In this document: positions 36,480-51,503 of the stretch, piece after piece
Position numbering within the stretch: position 1 is the first letter of the stretch
How the letters are laid out: each line of letters opens with the position of its first letter
Origin: Vespula vulgaris
Lineage: Eukaryota > Arthropoda > Insecta > Hymenoptera > Vespidae
Length of the DNA: 64,000 nt
Assembly (NCBI RefSeq): GCF_905475345.1
Contig: NC_066586.1
Location: 15,287,900 to 15,351,899 of the forward strand
Direction: 5' to 3'
Translations under genes and position numbers: made by a program
Notes under the pieces: generated by a model
The model's database searches: none
Told to the model about the DNA's origin: nothing
What the model saw: only the letters and a program-made list of their open reading frames with translations

Positions 36480-39400
36480 ATGGAGTGTGGCACAGGGGAT
36501 GTAGCTCAAATATCAGCAGAGCTTGCTCGGGTGGTTGAGGTGATGATGTCACCAAATATACCACAACAGCAACGGATAGAAGTTTATAATGCTTGTGAAC
36601 GATTCAAAGAGTCTTCTCCACTCTGTGCACAATGTGGTTTATACTTAGCACAAAAATCACCAAACAGAAGTCCTGTAGTTCGTCATTTTGGTTTACAATT
36701 AATGGAACATTGTATAAAATATCGTTGGACACAAATTTCACAATCAGAAAAAATCTTTATCAAAGAAAATGCAATGAAATTATTACAAGAAGGTACAGAA
36801 CCTTTATTGCAAGAAGAAGCTCATATAAAAGATGCTTTATCTAGAGTTGTAGTTGAAATGATAAAACGTGAATGGCCACAACAATGGCCAACACTGCTAT
36901 CAGAGCTTAGTCAAGCTTGTACTAGAGGAGAAAGCCAAACAGAATTAGTTTTATTAGTGTTCCTTAGATTAGTAGAAGATGTAGCATTGTTACAAACTTT
37001 GGAATCTAATCAAAGAAGAAAAGATATTTATCAAGCATTAAATACAAATATGGCAGAAATCTTTAGTTTCTTCTTGAGACTAATGGAACAACATTTTTCT
37101 GAATTTCAAAAAAAGAGTGCCATTGGACATACAACAGAAGCTGCAGCACACAGCAAAGTTGTTCAAGTAAGTATTGATGTATTCTGCCTTTTATAAACTT
37201 GTTTTCTATCAATCTCATATTAAAATCTATTTGAAACAGGTAGTTTTAAATACAATGACAGGATTTGTTGAATGGGTATCTATAAATCATGTAATGGCAG
37301 AAGATGGAAGATTATTGCAGATATTATGTCTGCTCTTAGGCGATCCTATATTTCAGTGCTCTGCAGCTGAATGTCTTTTACAAATAGTAAATAGAAAAGG
37401 CAAAGCTGAAGATAGGAAACAACTTATGATTTTGTTCTCGGAAGAAGCATTAAGATTTATCTATGCTGCAGCAACTGCACCATCACCTATTGCTGGTGTT
37501 GGTGATTTTCACGATAATCATTATTTATTTTTGAAAAAATTAACATTAGTATTAACTGGGATGGCAACTCAGTTATGTTCACTTTGGGGCAAAGATGATG
37601 CTTCTAGCATTCGACCTACACATTTTAATCTGTTTCTGGATACTGTCTTGACATTCACAATGTATTCTAGCCTAACATTAACACATTTGGCAAATGCAAT
37701 ATGGGTCATGCTATTCAAACATGAACAAATCAAAAGTGATTCTTTGCTTTTGACTTATGTTCCAAAATATGTGGAGAGTACAGCCCCAAAACTTATCAAA
37801 ATAATATATCCTCAAGGTAGACATACTAATGGAACGTCTACCTACTGCCTTTCAGACTATGATTCAGAAGAAGAATTCAATGTTTTTCTCCATCGATTTA
37901 GAACTGATTTATTAGAAGGATTTAGAAATGCTACAATGGTAGCACCACTCGTAACTTTCACATATGTACAGCAATGGCTAACTGCAAAAATAACCAAAGG
38001 TATGGCAGATTTGCAGTATAAAAGTGATCAAAACGATCCTGAATATCTAGAATGGGAAGCTCTTGCCCAAGCCTTGGACTCTGTTGTATCCAGAATTTTG
38101 TTAATCAATGAAAGACCCAGTGTACAGAATGGATTACAACTGTTAGAATTGTGCCTTAGTTATTCTCCACAAGATCCTTGGTTACTTTCAGCTTTATTAT
38201 CGTGCATTAGCGCATTATTTGTATTTTTGTCAATGTCCACTGGTTCTATGGCTATGCCAGGAGTGGCCATCTTGCCAAGAGTTCTAGAAAAAATATTTGC
38301 AGCTTTGGTATTTGAAGCACCAGGTGAAACAAAAGTCACGCGATCTAGAGCAGCTAAAAATGTCAGACGTCATGCAGCTAGCCTCATGGTAAAAATCAGT
38401 TTGAAGTATCCATTGCTTCTTCTACCAGTTTTTGAACAAATACACACTATGGTTCGTGGTCTGATTAGAGAACCAAGTCCTCTATCCAGGATGGAAAGCA
38501 TCATGCTTTATGAAGCTTTACTTTTAATTTCGAATCATTTCTGTGATTATGAAAGGCAAACTAGATTTGTCGCGGAAGTTATTGGAGAAGGTGTTACAAG
38601 ATTTATAAGATTTGGATCAGAATCATTTAAAGGACCACTTGAATTGATAAGACTTATAGGATTAGACAGGTCTCCAGTGGAAAATGTAATGGATGATCCA
38701 GCAGGGCAAAATCGAATTGATCTCATGATTTGCATTTGTACTGTGTTAAGTGTAGTTAAAAGATGTTCTATTCCTGAGGATCCAGATCGTGCTGCAAGAG
38801 GTGGTTTTGTTGCTGCTCTCAGTGAAAGTGGAAATCCAGTTTACAGAAATCCTGCTACACCACACATCATTCCTGTCTTACCAACTCTCTTTGCTTTGCT
38901 TAGAACAATGAATGCTTTGTTCACACCAAATGCCATATCAGCTTTGTCTGAGGTAACCGATCATGTTTTTGTTAAAAATATAATTTATCAATATTTCTTA
39001 TGAAATTTCAATGTTTTATTTAACTTTTTCATATTTATCTTTAATAGGGTTACAAAAATGCACATGGACTTGTAGAATCAGAAAAAGCAAATCTTCTAGG
39101 ATTAAATATTACAAATGATAGCACTTCAGAACCAGATCAACCTTCTAGTACAGCCTTAATTCGAATGCAATCATTTCTCAGTACAATTCATGACCATTGT
39201 TATCATATGTTAGGAAGTGGTTGCCATACAATTGGCAGAGATCTTTACCAATTATCAGGTCTTGCACCAGCACTTATAAATTCAGTTTTTTCTAATATGG
39301 AAGTAAGTTAGTTAAATAATAACATGGAAATTTTATTGTTTTATCCAAATTAAAAAATATGTTGTTCATAATTATTTTTTGTTAGCTGATTCCAGATTAT

Positions 39401-40621
39401 CGATTACGACCAATAATTCGCGTGTTTTTGAAACCATTCATATATTCGTGTCCTCCAGCTTTTTATGAGACTGTACTTGTACCTGTATTAGCCCATGTAT
39501 CCACGCACAGTAAGGAAATATTTAAATGACATCATTATTCCAATAGTATTGACATAGTAGTGATTATCGTTTATTTTACTTTTAGTGTGCCAAAGATTGA
39601 GTGCCAAATGGCAGTACATCGCACATTTATATGAATCTGGAAATTTAGATGAAGAAAACACAGACACGCAAGAAGTTATAGATGACATGTTGAATAGGAA
39701 TTTGACACGAGATTTTATAGATGTATTGAAAGTAGCATTAGTCGGCGGAGCAGCAAGTGATGCTGCACCTCCAGATATTATGGATCAAGATAGCGGAGGT
39801 ATGGCGGTGGATCCACCAGTTTCGCGTGGTAATAGTATAGTCGCAGAAGTTGTCAGCGAATTGGGCGCTTTTGTGTTGAGACATCCATCCACGTGCCATA
39901 GCGTCGTTTTATGTGTTTTAGGGTACTTTATAACTTTATTTCTTATTTTTCCATAATAATTTTTTATAAATCATTTACATTTGCTTTTATATATTTTGTG
40001 TAGAGCTTTGTCATGGAATGATTCTAATGCCAGCCTTAAAGCTACTATGTTAACAAGTCCAATCGTTCGAGCACTTGCTGCTGATGGCAGTCTGACTCCT
40101 GCTATGGCTGCACATATTATGGTTGCAGTCCTTCAAGGATTGCAGCTTCATGGTCAACATGAAGCGAATCAGGGCTCTCTGATAACTTTAGGTGCACAAG
40201 TTTATGAATGTCTAAGACCGAAATTTCCCAATATTATCGAGGTAATGCAACAAATACCCGGAGTTAATCCTGCAGATTTACAACGATTTGATGAAAAAAT
40301 GGCAATAGTTAGTACAAAGGGTAACAAAGTTGAAAAGGGGAAAAAAGACCTTTTCAAAAAGATTACAAATCAGGTAAAATTCTGTTATTTACAAGAGTGA
40401 ATTATTTCGTGGTGTGTAAACAAAATATTGTACATTTATAATTACATTTTCTTACGCAGCTTATTGGCAGAAGTGTCGGACAATTATTTCGTAAAGAAGT
40501 AAAAATCGATAATTTACCAAGAATAGAAATATCTGGAAAACCCCAAGCAGTGAGAGTAGATGAGATATCCAAAAGTGCAGCTGATACCGGTATCACAGCT
40601 CTGTTTGCAGGGCCTACGTAG
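36480..40621 (+). CDS. XPO5: Exportin-5 (7 coding exons, 1215 aa)
   Basis: A RanGTP-dependent karyopherin that exports pre-miRNAs and other structured RNAs from the nucleus. Coding exons: 36480-37166, 37240-38952, 39048-39302, 39386-39509, 39586-39922, 40004-40373, 40460-40621, all in phase. The N-terminal importin-beta/exportin-1-like part is clear: VVRHFGLQLMEHCIKYRW, HIKDALSRVVVEMIKREWPQ and LVLLVFLRLVEDVALLQTL. HEAT-type helices follow to the end. Length is close to human XPO5 (1204 aa). The ATG follows a splice acceptor; upstream in-frame codons (from 36426) lie in the 5' intron and are not counted. The protein ends GITALFAGPT. The first 3' AATAAA is at 40663. Confidence 0.95.
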
Positions 40622-40662
40622 CAGAGTCACATTGATTATGCCTTACATAGTTGGTCTAATTC

Positions 40663-40668
40663 AATAAA
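40663..40668 (+). terminator. Proximal poly(A) signal of XPO5
   Basis: AATAAA 42 bp after the stop codon. Many further AATAAA and AATAAT motifs lie downstream, so longer 3' UTRs are possible. Confidence 0.4.
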
Positions 40669-41810
40669 TAATTATAAGTTATCGTAAAAAAAGGGGTTCT
40701 GCAGGAAAGGGCCATAAAAGAATAATAAAGAGGATGCTCGTTATCAAACAGAAATGCAATCCTGTTGGAGATATATTTACAAGACTAAGCTGACAGACCA
40801 TTTGTCAAAACAGACATTTAAATTTCAGTAGGCGAATATTTGTAAAAAGTTGTTTATAATACATTGCATATTCATCATGAAAGTTGAATTTATAAATCTC
40901 AAACAGATGGAGATGCAGTATATTGACTTCCTAGACGTAATTATTAATTCCATAAAATGTATCACAATTTTTATATTAAGGCTGTGCTTAAATTCAAGTG
41001 TACATAATAAACATAAGTATATGATAATGTTTTATTTTACCATACGTACTCACATATGTGTGTACTTATTTACATTGTACTTAAATTGTAGCACAGCTGA
41101 GTACTTTGTACTCTAATATCTTGATTTTGTTTTGTTGTTGCCTTATTTATTTTAAGACATCTCCAAATTGAAATATATAATTCATATTATTGCACTTTTA
41201 TACTCATATTAGTTAACACAATACATTATTGGTATATATTAATGTTATGTGCAAGAGGAAATGAGAACTATCAAGTGAAGAAATATAATACATAGAGAAG
41301 TATGTTCTATTGTGGTTTATCACGTTATTTCAATTTTATGTGTTCACTTCTAGCATGCATTTTTATGAAAAATTAATAGCAAGTAATGTTTTAATAAGAA
41401 TGAATGTTTATTATGAGAGTTCTACAAGATTTGGCTATTAATTAAAATAATAAGTTCTATATATATTTTGTAAATCTAAAAATATTGCGCAAAGCAAAGG
41501 GATATTTTACAAATCTTATTATTTTTTTTCTTTTCGTATATATAAATTTTCATGTGCCTAAATGAGGAATCTTAAGGAATTTTTGGATTTTATAAACACA
41601 ATATGCATATTATTATATTAATATATTATATTTTCCATTATTTTTCTGATAGATAAATGTTTACCATTGTTTTCTTATGTAACAGGCAACAACAGAAAAT
41701 TCTATTGAATCATAATTTTATAATGTTACTCTTATCATTTTTTTACCGCAATTTTGTGAGAGTGCATACATTATATAACATTGTTTTTTACTTTGATAAT
41801 ATACATGTAT

Positions 41811-41814
41811 ACAT

Positions 41815-41861
<47 letters not shown>
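41811..41861. repeat. (AT)n microsatellite
   Basis: TA run with a few interruptions in the XPO5-cyclase interval. Confidence 0.85.
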
Positions 41862-41868
<7 letters not shown>

Positions 41869-44800
41869 ATGTATTACGAATATATATTATATTTCTAAAT
41901 TTACATGATTTCATTATATTGTGAGTTTTATATTGATAATAGACTAGAGATTATAATACAAAAATTATATAATATAGCAAGTTCTCATATTTTTCATTCT
42001 TCTTTTTAATTTTGAGCACTGACATAGCATACAAATTTGATTGCTTGTGTTAGGAAAATATTTTAATAAAAAACTTGTACATTACTCTTACTAAATTTAG
42101 AAGAAGCATGTAAAAATTGCGCAATATATTTACATACTTCTTCATTTATTACATGTATACTAATAGAATGGAACGTACAATATTTCTAAATGATATTATC
42201 ATTTACGATCACGTAAATTTTACCTTTTCTCATCATCTTTATTTTTTGCACATGTTCATTTAACTATTTTTCTCGAAGATGTTCCTGCAAAAATGACTTC
42301 AAAAGTACCTAAATGTGTGTGTGTGTCTGCTTTACAGACAAATTAAAACAAAAAATGGATTTTTGCAAAACTGATGTGTAATATTTATAAGATGTGTGAA
42401 GAAATAGAAAATTTAGTACTTTTTGTACTTTATATGTAATCAGAAATTACAATTTATATATACATATATACAAATGATGCAATTACTGTTTGTATAAAGA
42501 GCATTCTTTATAATTTGTTAAAAAACATTAATTGTGTATAAAAACATTGGAAATATTTATCAAATCTATAAATTGTCTGTCATATTAAACATACTTGAAA
42601 TTTTCATCTTATAAGCAGCGATTATATGCATAATATAATACAAAATCGTTATGTATCGACAAGCTTCACGAAATGGTGAAGACTGATATCGTAACAAAGT
42701 ATATATGTATAATTTACTTTGTTTTTTATTTTCTATCGTTATAGTGCTAACTTGTACGAAAATATTTCTCAATGATCAGCATAATCTGCATCTATCTATT
42801 TTTAATGCAAATTGTGCTTTGGTTTAAACGAAGTAAATCATAAATAATTGTCTTCAGAATCATAACAGTGTTGTGTTACCTTACAACATATTCTTTATTT
42901 CTTTTTTTTTGCACATACAGTAGTTTTCTGTACATTTATGTAACATTTTTTGTTCATCATTTAGTATGATGTATTTGTATTCGTAATTGGTAATATACCA
43001 TATACACATATGTATTGCATTCCTCGTCAAGTAAAGAGTCAGTGTAATCTGTGAATGATTTTATGTTAGTAAAAACATTCATCACACACAAATCATCACA
43101 ATATTTGGATTATATAATGCCATTAATATATTAATAAACAATTCAGTTATTTGCAAAATGAAATTAATGGTACATTGTTAAGTTTTTGTTAAGCTGACTC
43201 TTTCGTGCATTTTTTTTACATCAGTTTAAAATTATGCTCATCTTGTATATATTGTACTGTAATAAAGAAGTTACATCGACAATAACAATACATATATTAC
43301 CACGTTATTTCTTGTTAAAATAGCCTTAAAATACATCCATTAATATCTAAGCATTGACATTAAAATTCGTTGATAATCCATAACAGATTTCAATTGTATA
43401 AATATAAATGTAGACACATTTATATTTCACAACGCGTATACGTGTTAAACTTCTTGTATGTATAAAACAACTGCTTATAATAAGCCTTCGCATTTGAACA
43501 CAAACGATACATCACATGTACCTATCAGTAAAAGTTTCCGATTTTATTCTATACAGCACATTGTAATTTTAAAAAATACTTTTGCTTAAATTTTAAGTTT
43601 GGATTAAAAATTTAACTCAGGATAATTCTATAATATATTAGCAAATGAACTCATAAAAAAATACAATTTTGAATTGAATATCGCATTACATCGTCTTTGT
43701 AAATAGGAATAAATAAAATGGGAGATTATATAACAATCATTTTTTCTAGCTGTATGAAAATAGACATTGCAAAACTTAACACTTTTATATTTTACTAAAG
43801 ATCCATATGTGAAGCTTATGCCTCAACTATATTCGTATTAATTTTCATCGTTGTTACGTACTCTTTTTTTTTTATCTAAAATAATAAAAATATATTGTAT
43901 ATATTTCACACAAGGAAGGATTTTTAGAAAATTATATCTCTTATTGCAAAAATTAAAAATATCAATGTATTCTTCGTGAGATGTGATATAGCAAATTTAT
44001 AAAAAAGATAGTAAAGGAGTAATTGTCCTTACTATAATCATTCTGAATAATTTGTGAAACAGACAAATTATATTATATCGATTTAATGGATCTTCTGTAA
44101 TATTCGATCGCAAAAATAATAATTGGAATGTTACGTAATACACTTTAAAAAATTAAACGCATATTGTCATAGTCAAAGATAGACTTGATGAATCTGTAAT
44201 AGCGAATTATATTCTAAATCTTACATGTGTGTAATAAAACCTACGATTTTCTTTAAATCGTTCCTTGATCTTTGGTAAAAAGTTATCGTTTATATATAAT
44301 TATAGAAAAACGAACAAATTTGTTAAGACAGCTTGTCCCTACATTAACTAAGTTGCTATTTTAAGAAGCAGAGCAGAATTTAATTCGTACAAATTGTTCA
44401 AATTGTTACAAATTCCAAAAAGGAAGGCAAGAATACAAGGTACACGTTTTTCTTTTGTAACTTTTTTGCAGGGACATACGTAGATTTTGCATAAGCATTT
44501 TTCAACTTCGTTTTACATCATCATTCGTAAAATACTAGAAGTTATTTGGATTTATATTACACTAAGATCTTTCGAGACTATTTAATTAAATATCAAACCT
44601 AAATGCTTAGGATATACTATTTTTATAATGAATTTTTCGTATTATATTACAATGATATTTGTGGTACAAAGCCCAAATATATTTGTAGGAACTGCCTGCA
44701 TTGCAACTATATGTAATATAATAAGTCTGTTGTTTTTTTTTTTTTTTTCAGAAATATTTTACATTTTCCTTGTATTGAAATTACGCGACACCCAAGGATT

Positions 44801-45174
44801 TCTACCCTTGATCCGCTTTGTACTTGACAAAGGCAGGTTTAAGATCACTCTCCATGATATACACAATTTGTTAGTTTCAATATTTACAAAAATACAGTTA
44901 ATATCTCGTTAATAAATATCTTTAATTAGCAGAATTTGAGCAGTCAATTAATAAGGCGATTAGTTTTTAATAGAGTACAACATCTATCAAAAAACATTCG
45001 TCCCTAGGCTCTTTTCAAATGATCACCACATCTCTCTTATTTTAAGTCACACACGCATATATTCAAATTTAATATAACTCGATCGATGATATCATTAAAC
45101 TACACAGCCTCGAATTCCAGTATGCCATATAACATAGTCAGATCATTGATGTATTAATTGGCACTCTGTATAAT

Positions 45175-48100
45175 TCAAGTACCATTAGCATTTGTAGTAT
45201 TCTCTTTTTTTCCTATGAGTAGAAATACATCCATGTTGTCCTTTCCTTTTACATATACTTGACCGCGAGGCTCAAACTCGTATCTATTTGAGAGTATACC
45301 AATACAATTACTGGCCATTTGTATTCTACCTGCGACTCCAGTAGAGTCCATTCTTGAAGCAATATTTACTGCATCTCCCCAAATATCATAATACAACTTT
45401 GTGGCACCTATTACTCCGGCGGTAACATCGCCATAATTAAATCCAATTCTTAGAATCAATTTAAATTCCAATAAATCTCGATTAAAATTATAGATGACTT
45501 TATGCATAGCCATAGCAAAATCTACCAATTGAAAAAGATGAGTATATTCATGATCACTTTGTTGTCTTACTTGTGGATTTAAACCGCTAGCTGCCATAAA
45601 TGTACTGCCAATTGTCTTGATTTTTTCAACATTAGAAAATTCAGGTTTCTCCAGAAGTTCATCAAAATCGCCAATTAATTCGTTAAGTACACGTAGATAC
45701 TCTTTACCACCCAAATAAGATTCATCGTATAATTCGTTGAAATTCACAATACTGGCAAAAATAATTCCAACGGATTTATGATTCTGCGAGTATTTTGCAG
45801 TAGTTTTCAATTGATCAGCAACATATTTGGGTATAATATTATGTAAAAGTAAGTCAGCTTGGTTTTTCATTGATTGTACACGGGTTTTATCTCTTGCTGC
45901 AACGAAATTTCCATGGAAACTCAATCGATAGCTAATCTCGAATTCACGATTTAGAAACCAAACTAACAAGAGTAAGAGTATCATATCCAGATAAATCTCA
46001 GAATGGTACAATCTCTCGTTGTATCTTAATTCTTTTTCTCTTTCTGTAATCATAATAGATTCAATCGTAGGTTTATGTGATTCCCCAGTTATCTTGAGTG
46101 ACGATTGTGTTGACGCTTCTACAGAATTACGAAATTCTTTTCGTGGAATAATAAGATTTTCATCTATTGGATAATTATTCTGTTCAATCAAGATTGCATT
46201 AATTAAATTTGGACGCATTGCTGATCGTTCTTGCGTATTGTTTCTGATATCATAATCGCTTGGTATTGTCATATCCTGATTATATGATATATGACTGACA
46301 ACAAGACAAATAAACAACGCACCGGCAAAGGTGACTAGCAAGTTTTTCATCCAACAATTCAATTGAGTAAAATTACAAAAATGGACCAATCCTATGAAGA
46401 TTAGATAGCTGTAATAATACTCAAAATTATTTAAACTATGTAAGGTATTGCAAGTGAAGTTTAGAAGAATAGAAACAATTGGTAAGCCAACTAATATGGC
46501 ACCACAAACATGCCAAGGATACCACCTAGAAAAAAAATTGAAAATATTTTGAGTGAACGTTGCATGAGTGGTATTTGGTTTAAAAAGTTGTCTAATGCAA
46601 AGTAAAACAGCTATGATTTGAATAGCTGTAGCAAAAATACAAAACATAATATAGAAAATAGAAGGTTTGCAAAGCAAGAAGAGGGAGACAGTAATAGCTA
46701 TATAAACTAGAGCCGATATTAATATGTCAAAATAAGTATTAAATCTTGAAGTAGCTAGTGTTGGAGGGTTGCCTGTTACTCCTTCACTTGCTCTGTGAGC
46801 ATTTTCTCGATATTCCTTTTCCAATTCTTTGTTCTTAAAAAATAGCGTTACGCTTGATAACGGTGGCTTCACGAAATATGATCGTTGAGAACTCACGTTG
46901 TCTTGAACGCATCTTTATAAAACAAGAGTTAAAATGAAACGTTAAAAGTCAATGAAACATGAAAGTGTGTTTCTAATATTAATAAATAAGATTTACTAAT
47001 AAAGTTATAAATTACCTTATTAATTGTAAATCAGATTGTTTTCTTAACTTATGAAAACATGCACCAAATGTATCAGTTACTGCTGGAGGAAATGGGTATG
47101 GTGGTACAGATGACGAGAGTTCATGAGTAGAATTCAAGGTTGAACTAGAAGTGTAATAACCACTAACTCTATGACCTAATAAATCCCCTTGAGCCATACC
47201 ATTCATCAGGAACAACTATAACGAATTATTATTACAACATTACTGGATAAAGTAGAATTAATGTATCTAGAATATTTGCATTTCCTGATAGAGATTTTAC
47301 CTGCTGTTGAATACTACTACGTCGGCTATTACTTTTAATACCGGAATCTTTTCTACTACATATCGACGAAGCATGACTTATTGTTTCTTGACCAGACAAT
47401 AAAGGACTAGAAGGCACAGGATTTGGATCCATTTCAACACCATTGTTGAAAGGAATCTACAAAATGATATGAGTAATTAATATATTCAATGATAAGCAAT
47501 AAAAATATATGAAGTTACCGACTCGTTTGAATCCATTGCGATCTTCGTATTGTTCATTTTTTGGTTGTTTTATAATCATACTCTTTCCTTCCTCCATATC
47601 TAAAGGCGTCATTTCTTCACTCGTCCTTTGTCGTTGTAAATATCGCCATGGTTTATTTCGTGTTCTTTTTTTTTCGTAACTTGCAGTTGACACAGGACTT
47701 TTATTTAGACCTTCTTTCTCATCAATTATATCGTTACTACTTTCAGAATCCAAAATACTGGGCAAGGAATTAGCTTTTATCCTATAGTTACTTGCATTAG
47801 TCACCATATGGAGATAATGTTGTCTGGGTTTATTTTGATTATTACAAGAGGCAAGACGATGACGAGTTTGCATTAAAGGAGAGAAATCTTTAGGTAATAT
47901 GATATTTGTTACAAATTGATTCATAATATCTGATTTTCGACTTTTGATGAAGTAAGTTTTAATACCTAAAATTGTAAATAATATTCTTGTTTATTAAATA
48001 ATATAAAATTATAGATAATATTCTTGTTTATTAAATAGTTATGCTAATACTATTGTATACACATACCATTGACTACCTCTCCTTCTTCTGTGATATATTG

Positions 48101-50245
48101 ATGATTCAAAAAATTTAAAGTTTTTTCACTCAAATGTACCCTGCCTGGTTTACCTGTACTTTCTAATTTATTTGCCAATGTCACATCATTTGACCAAACA
48201 TCAAATTTAAATCGTTTAGTGCCAACAATTCCACATAAAACAGTTCCTGTATGAACACCAACTCTCATATTTACTCCCTCTCTTCTTTCTATATCAAATT
48301 GTTTTATAGCTTCTATCATTGCTGAAATAATCATATGATTCAGATAGATAACAATTAAAGTACGTGTAAACGTTACATAACAAAAAGTTTCTAAAAACCA
48401 ATGTCTTTTTATGTTATACTAACCTAATCCCATTTCAATGCAACATTTTGCATGATCGGGTCTTGGTTCGGGACAACCACTGACACAATAGTAACAATCT
48501 CCCAATGTAGAAATTTTTTCACATCCATGATGTTCACACAAATCATCAAATCGTTCAAATAGATCGTTAAGAATGCCAACTAATTCTTCTGCAGTTTTAT
48601 TTGAACTCATCTTTGTAAAACCAACAATATCAGCAAATAATATACTGACATTTTCCATAGAGTGCATATTGAATGGTCGAAATAAAGATCGGATGTCCGT
48701 TTGATTTGAGGGTATAGATCCTTTTTTTAGAGAATCTTCACGTTCTCTCTCTCTACCACTTTCTTCCATTAACCAATCTGCTACTTTTGGTGGCATTACA
48801 GAATGTATCATTTTTTCTTTAAGTTGTCTTTCCATTTCTAATTGACGCCGTACTAGTAATGATTGCCCCACTTTCATAAAAGTACCACGCATTCGGACAA
48901 ATGTCATTATCAAGATATGTACACCGATTAAATGAATACATATTTGCATTAAAATTCTTATACTGAGATTCGTTGTAAAATCAATATCATCTTGCAAATA
49001 TGTGTTTGATGTATTAGTCCAATTGGTAATCGATTCAACATTAAGGGCTATTTCAGCCTCTATAGAAGATGCATTCATTTTATTCAAATTACTAATATTT
49101 ATATTGTTGACCATTGAATTTATGGTAGAACTAACATTTGTTATTACAAATGGAATACTAGAATTTAGTTTTGTTAACATATTTGCATTTGTAAGATTTC
49201 CAGACATTTTTCCTACAATACTTTCATCGTCCAACAACTTTGAACTAAAATTGGATATTGGATTTGAAGTATATAAATTTGATATCATCTCTGTGTCGGC
49301 TGTCAATGCATTGCTAACATTAGATATTATATTTTGGAGACCATTAAAAAAACGAGAATTTTGATGTGAAGAATACATAGGAATAGATGTTCTGTTATAA
49401 TCTTCAGACATATTTGTTACTGAAGAATTATTAAAAGACTTGTGATTACCGAATATCCTTTGTCTTCTATCTTTTGAACCATAGAGGTAGGCAGTTAAAA
49501 ATTCGAATATAATCGAATAAATAGAAGATATTCCTATGCAAGCATAAAGGGGCATTGGTAGTACCGTATAAATCAGTAATAAGATTTCTGAACATAGTGC
49601 AAAATGTCCTACTAATGTTAAGCCATCTACATAAGGAGGTACTACCGCAAGAAAGAGTAAAGAAAGAAAACACAGCACAGATGCAACTCCTACAGAAGTT
49701 GGTAATACATAGGACTTGTAATAATCTGTGTGAGTTAAATATAATACAGCGGATACCATGGTTCCAACAATACTGAAAATGGCTGCGATAGCTGGCCATG
49801 TAGAAGTATTATTCTCAATTCCAGTGATTACAAAATATGCCAGCCAAGATACAGATACCAATAGGATATATGTAAGAGCATATCTAAAAGAAACATTGAA
49901 TTTATATCTTACTAAAATAAAAAGGAAAAATAAATAAATACAATTTTACATAAACACATACCGGAATCTTAGTCTGATCTGTGGGAAGGCACTTCTTTTA
50001 AATTGTTCTTCTAGAATTTCAGAATCAAATTTCGGATTCCACCAAGAACGAGATGCAGCACGTTCAAATGGCACTGGTAAACTAATCCCACAACATCCAA
50101 GTCCTTGTCCACTATGTGCCAAATAAGTTTGTATATATGGTGCCAAAGATATGTGTATTTCATCTCCAACATCATCATCGCTATTCTCTTTTCCTCTTGT
50201 GAAGCTTACAGATGAACTGCGTTTTCGGTTTATCGAAGAGTCCAT
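45175..50245 (-). CDS. Ac13E: Membrane adenylyl cyclase, Ac13E / ADCY9 type (7 exons, about 1511 aa)
   Basis: Makes cAMP from ATP downstream of G-protein-coupled receptors. Exons, in transcript order: 50245-49962, 49883-48424, 48321-48067, 47965-about 47523, 47456-47301, 47215-47016, 46912-45175. The N-terminus carries the ADCY9 signature RSWWNPKFDSEILEEQFKRS before the first six-helix block. C1a has FADIVGF and LGDCYYCVSGCPEP with its metal-binding aspartates, then VGVHTGTVLCGIVGTKRF. C1b is long and low-complexity. The second helix block and C2a follow, with IIFASIVNFNELYDE, KTIGSTFMAASGLNP and YYDIWGDAVNIASRMDSTG. The large glycosylation-rich extracellular loop near residues 200-380 is unusual. 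One junction is uncertain: the strong donor at 47518 gives the wrong phase, and an in-phase end at 47523 needs a weak GTCGGT donor. Clade assignment rests on the N-terminus and overall order. Confidence 0.9.
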
Positions 50246-51503
50246 ATTGATATTTGAGTATTTCTGTGAAAAACGTATATATGCGTATACATATATATAA
50301 ATATTTTTGTAAAACAATATAACATTACAGGTACAGAAATTCTATTGCAAAAACATTTTCAAATCTTCGTCCGTAACCATCTTATTCTATAACAGTTCAA
50401 AATAACATACGTGCTCAATATCATATAAAAATCCAATTTAATCACCTCGGTTAAAGGCGAAACCGCCATAAAACATTAAAAATCATCCTCCTTGCTGACA
50501 TTGGAGGTTCTTCCATAAGTCAGCTAGTGTCAGATGGCATGATTTTCATATTCTGTTTTGTACGGTAGTAAATCGAACGATGTAAAGAAACTCGGTGTAA
50601 TTAGCACCGAAGTTTGTAAGGTCGTATAACACACGACTTTTTAAATATATACAAAATTGGAAGTTCTTTTAGGGAGAATTACGATTTCTTAGAATATCCC
50701 CCACAGTAATCCGCAGCCATCTTGAAGTCAACAATACTGAACAATACCAACGACATCGCCCAACCACTGTTGCCACACGCTATCAAGCAGCTGATCACAA
50801 AAATTATAATAGATGCACATGCGAAAAGATAATAGTATGCAGCTGTTAATTTCTACTCGTTAGTGAAAGATAAGAAAAGATACTAAATGATTGAACAATT
50901 TTTATACATTATTAAAACGTTGATCTATGGAAAAAAACAACAAAAATAATATCTCTTCTGCCATTTCTGGCGGCAATTCGTACTTTTGTACTATCATATG
51001 ACTACTGAATGTGTTGCTTATCTGCACGTGATATCAAAAATGTGCATTCCTTATAAAATGAAATTGTAATTATTTTAATATTGAAAGTGTATTAAAATAG
51101 TAGCATATTTTTAAAAATGATTACATAAATGCTTAAACTCGATCATTTGAATAAAATTTAATTAGTATTTTACTCGAGTCTCGCTATCATGGTCACGTGC
51201 GTTCTTCTAATTGGTCAAATTTGAGCTATTATCTTTCGTTTGAATTTGCTTTATATTTCATTCGTTTTTCAATATTTTATATTTTTTTTTATATGTGTCT
51301 TGCTTTTGTAGAATAAATAAATAATTTCAAATAACGAATGTCAAAAAGACACCGGTTAGTTGATAATTGTATAACAATGAAACATACATATATATTACAT
51401 GTTTTCTAAATCTACTTTATAGAACATATTTTTGTAAATTCATTAAAAAATGCATGAAATTCAGATTCGTTTATTTGACAATATTTAATTGACAAGTATG
51501 TTT
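50246..51503. other. Cyclase 5' region and spacer to the GABA receptor subunit gene
   Basis: No further coding exon is supported. The first several hundred bases should hold the cyclase 5' UTR and promoter (a GCAGCCATCTTG box is near 50717). The rest is AT-rich spacer and the 3' flank of the receptor gene, which points the same way. Confidence 0.5.

Larger units (their letters stand above)
40622..45174. other. Gene-free convergent interval between XPO5 and the adenylyl cyclase
   Basis: A 4.5-kb AT-rich stretch without supported coding exons. It probably contains the 3' UTRs of both convergent genes. An (AT)n microsatellite lies near 41811-41861. Short open frames here show no family features. 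Confidence 0.55.
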
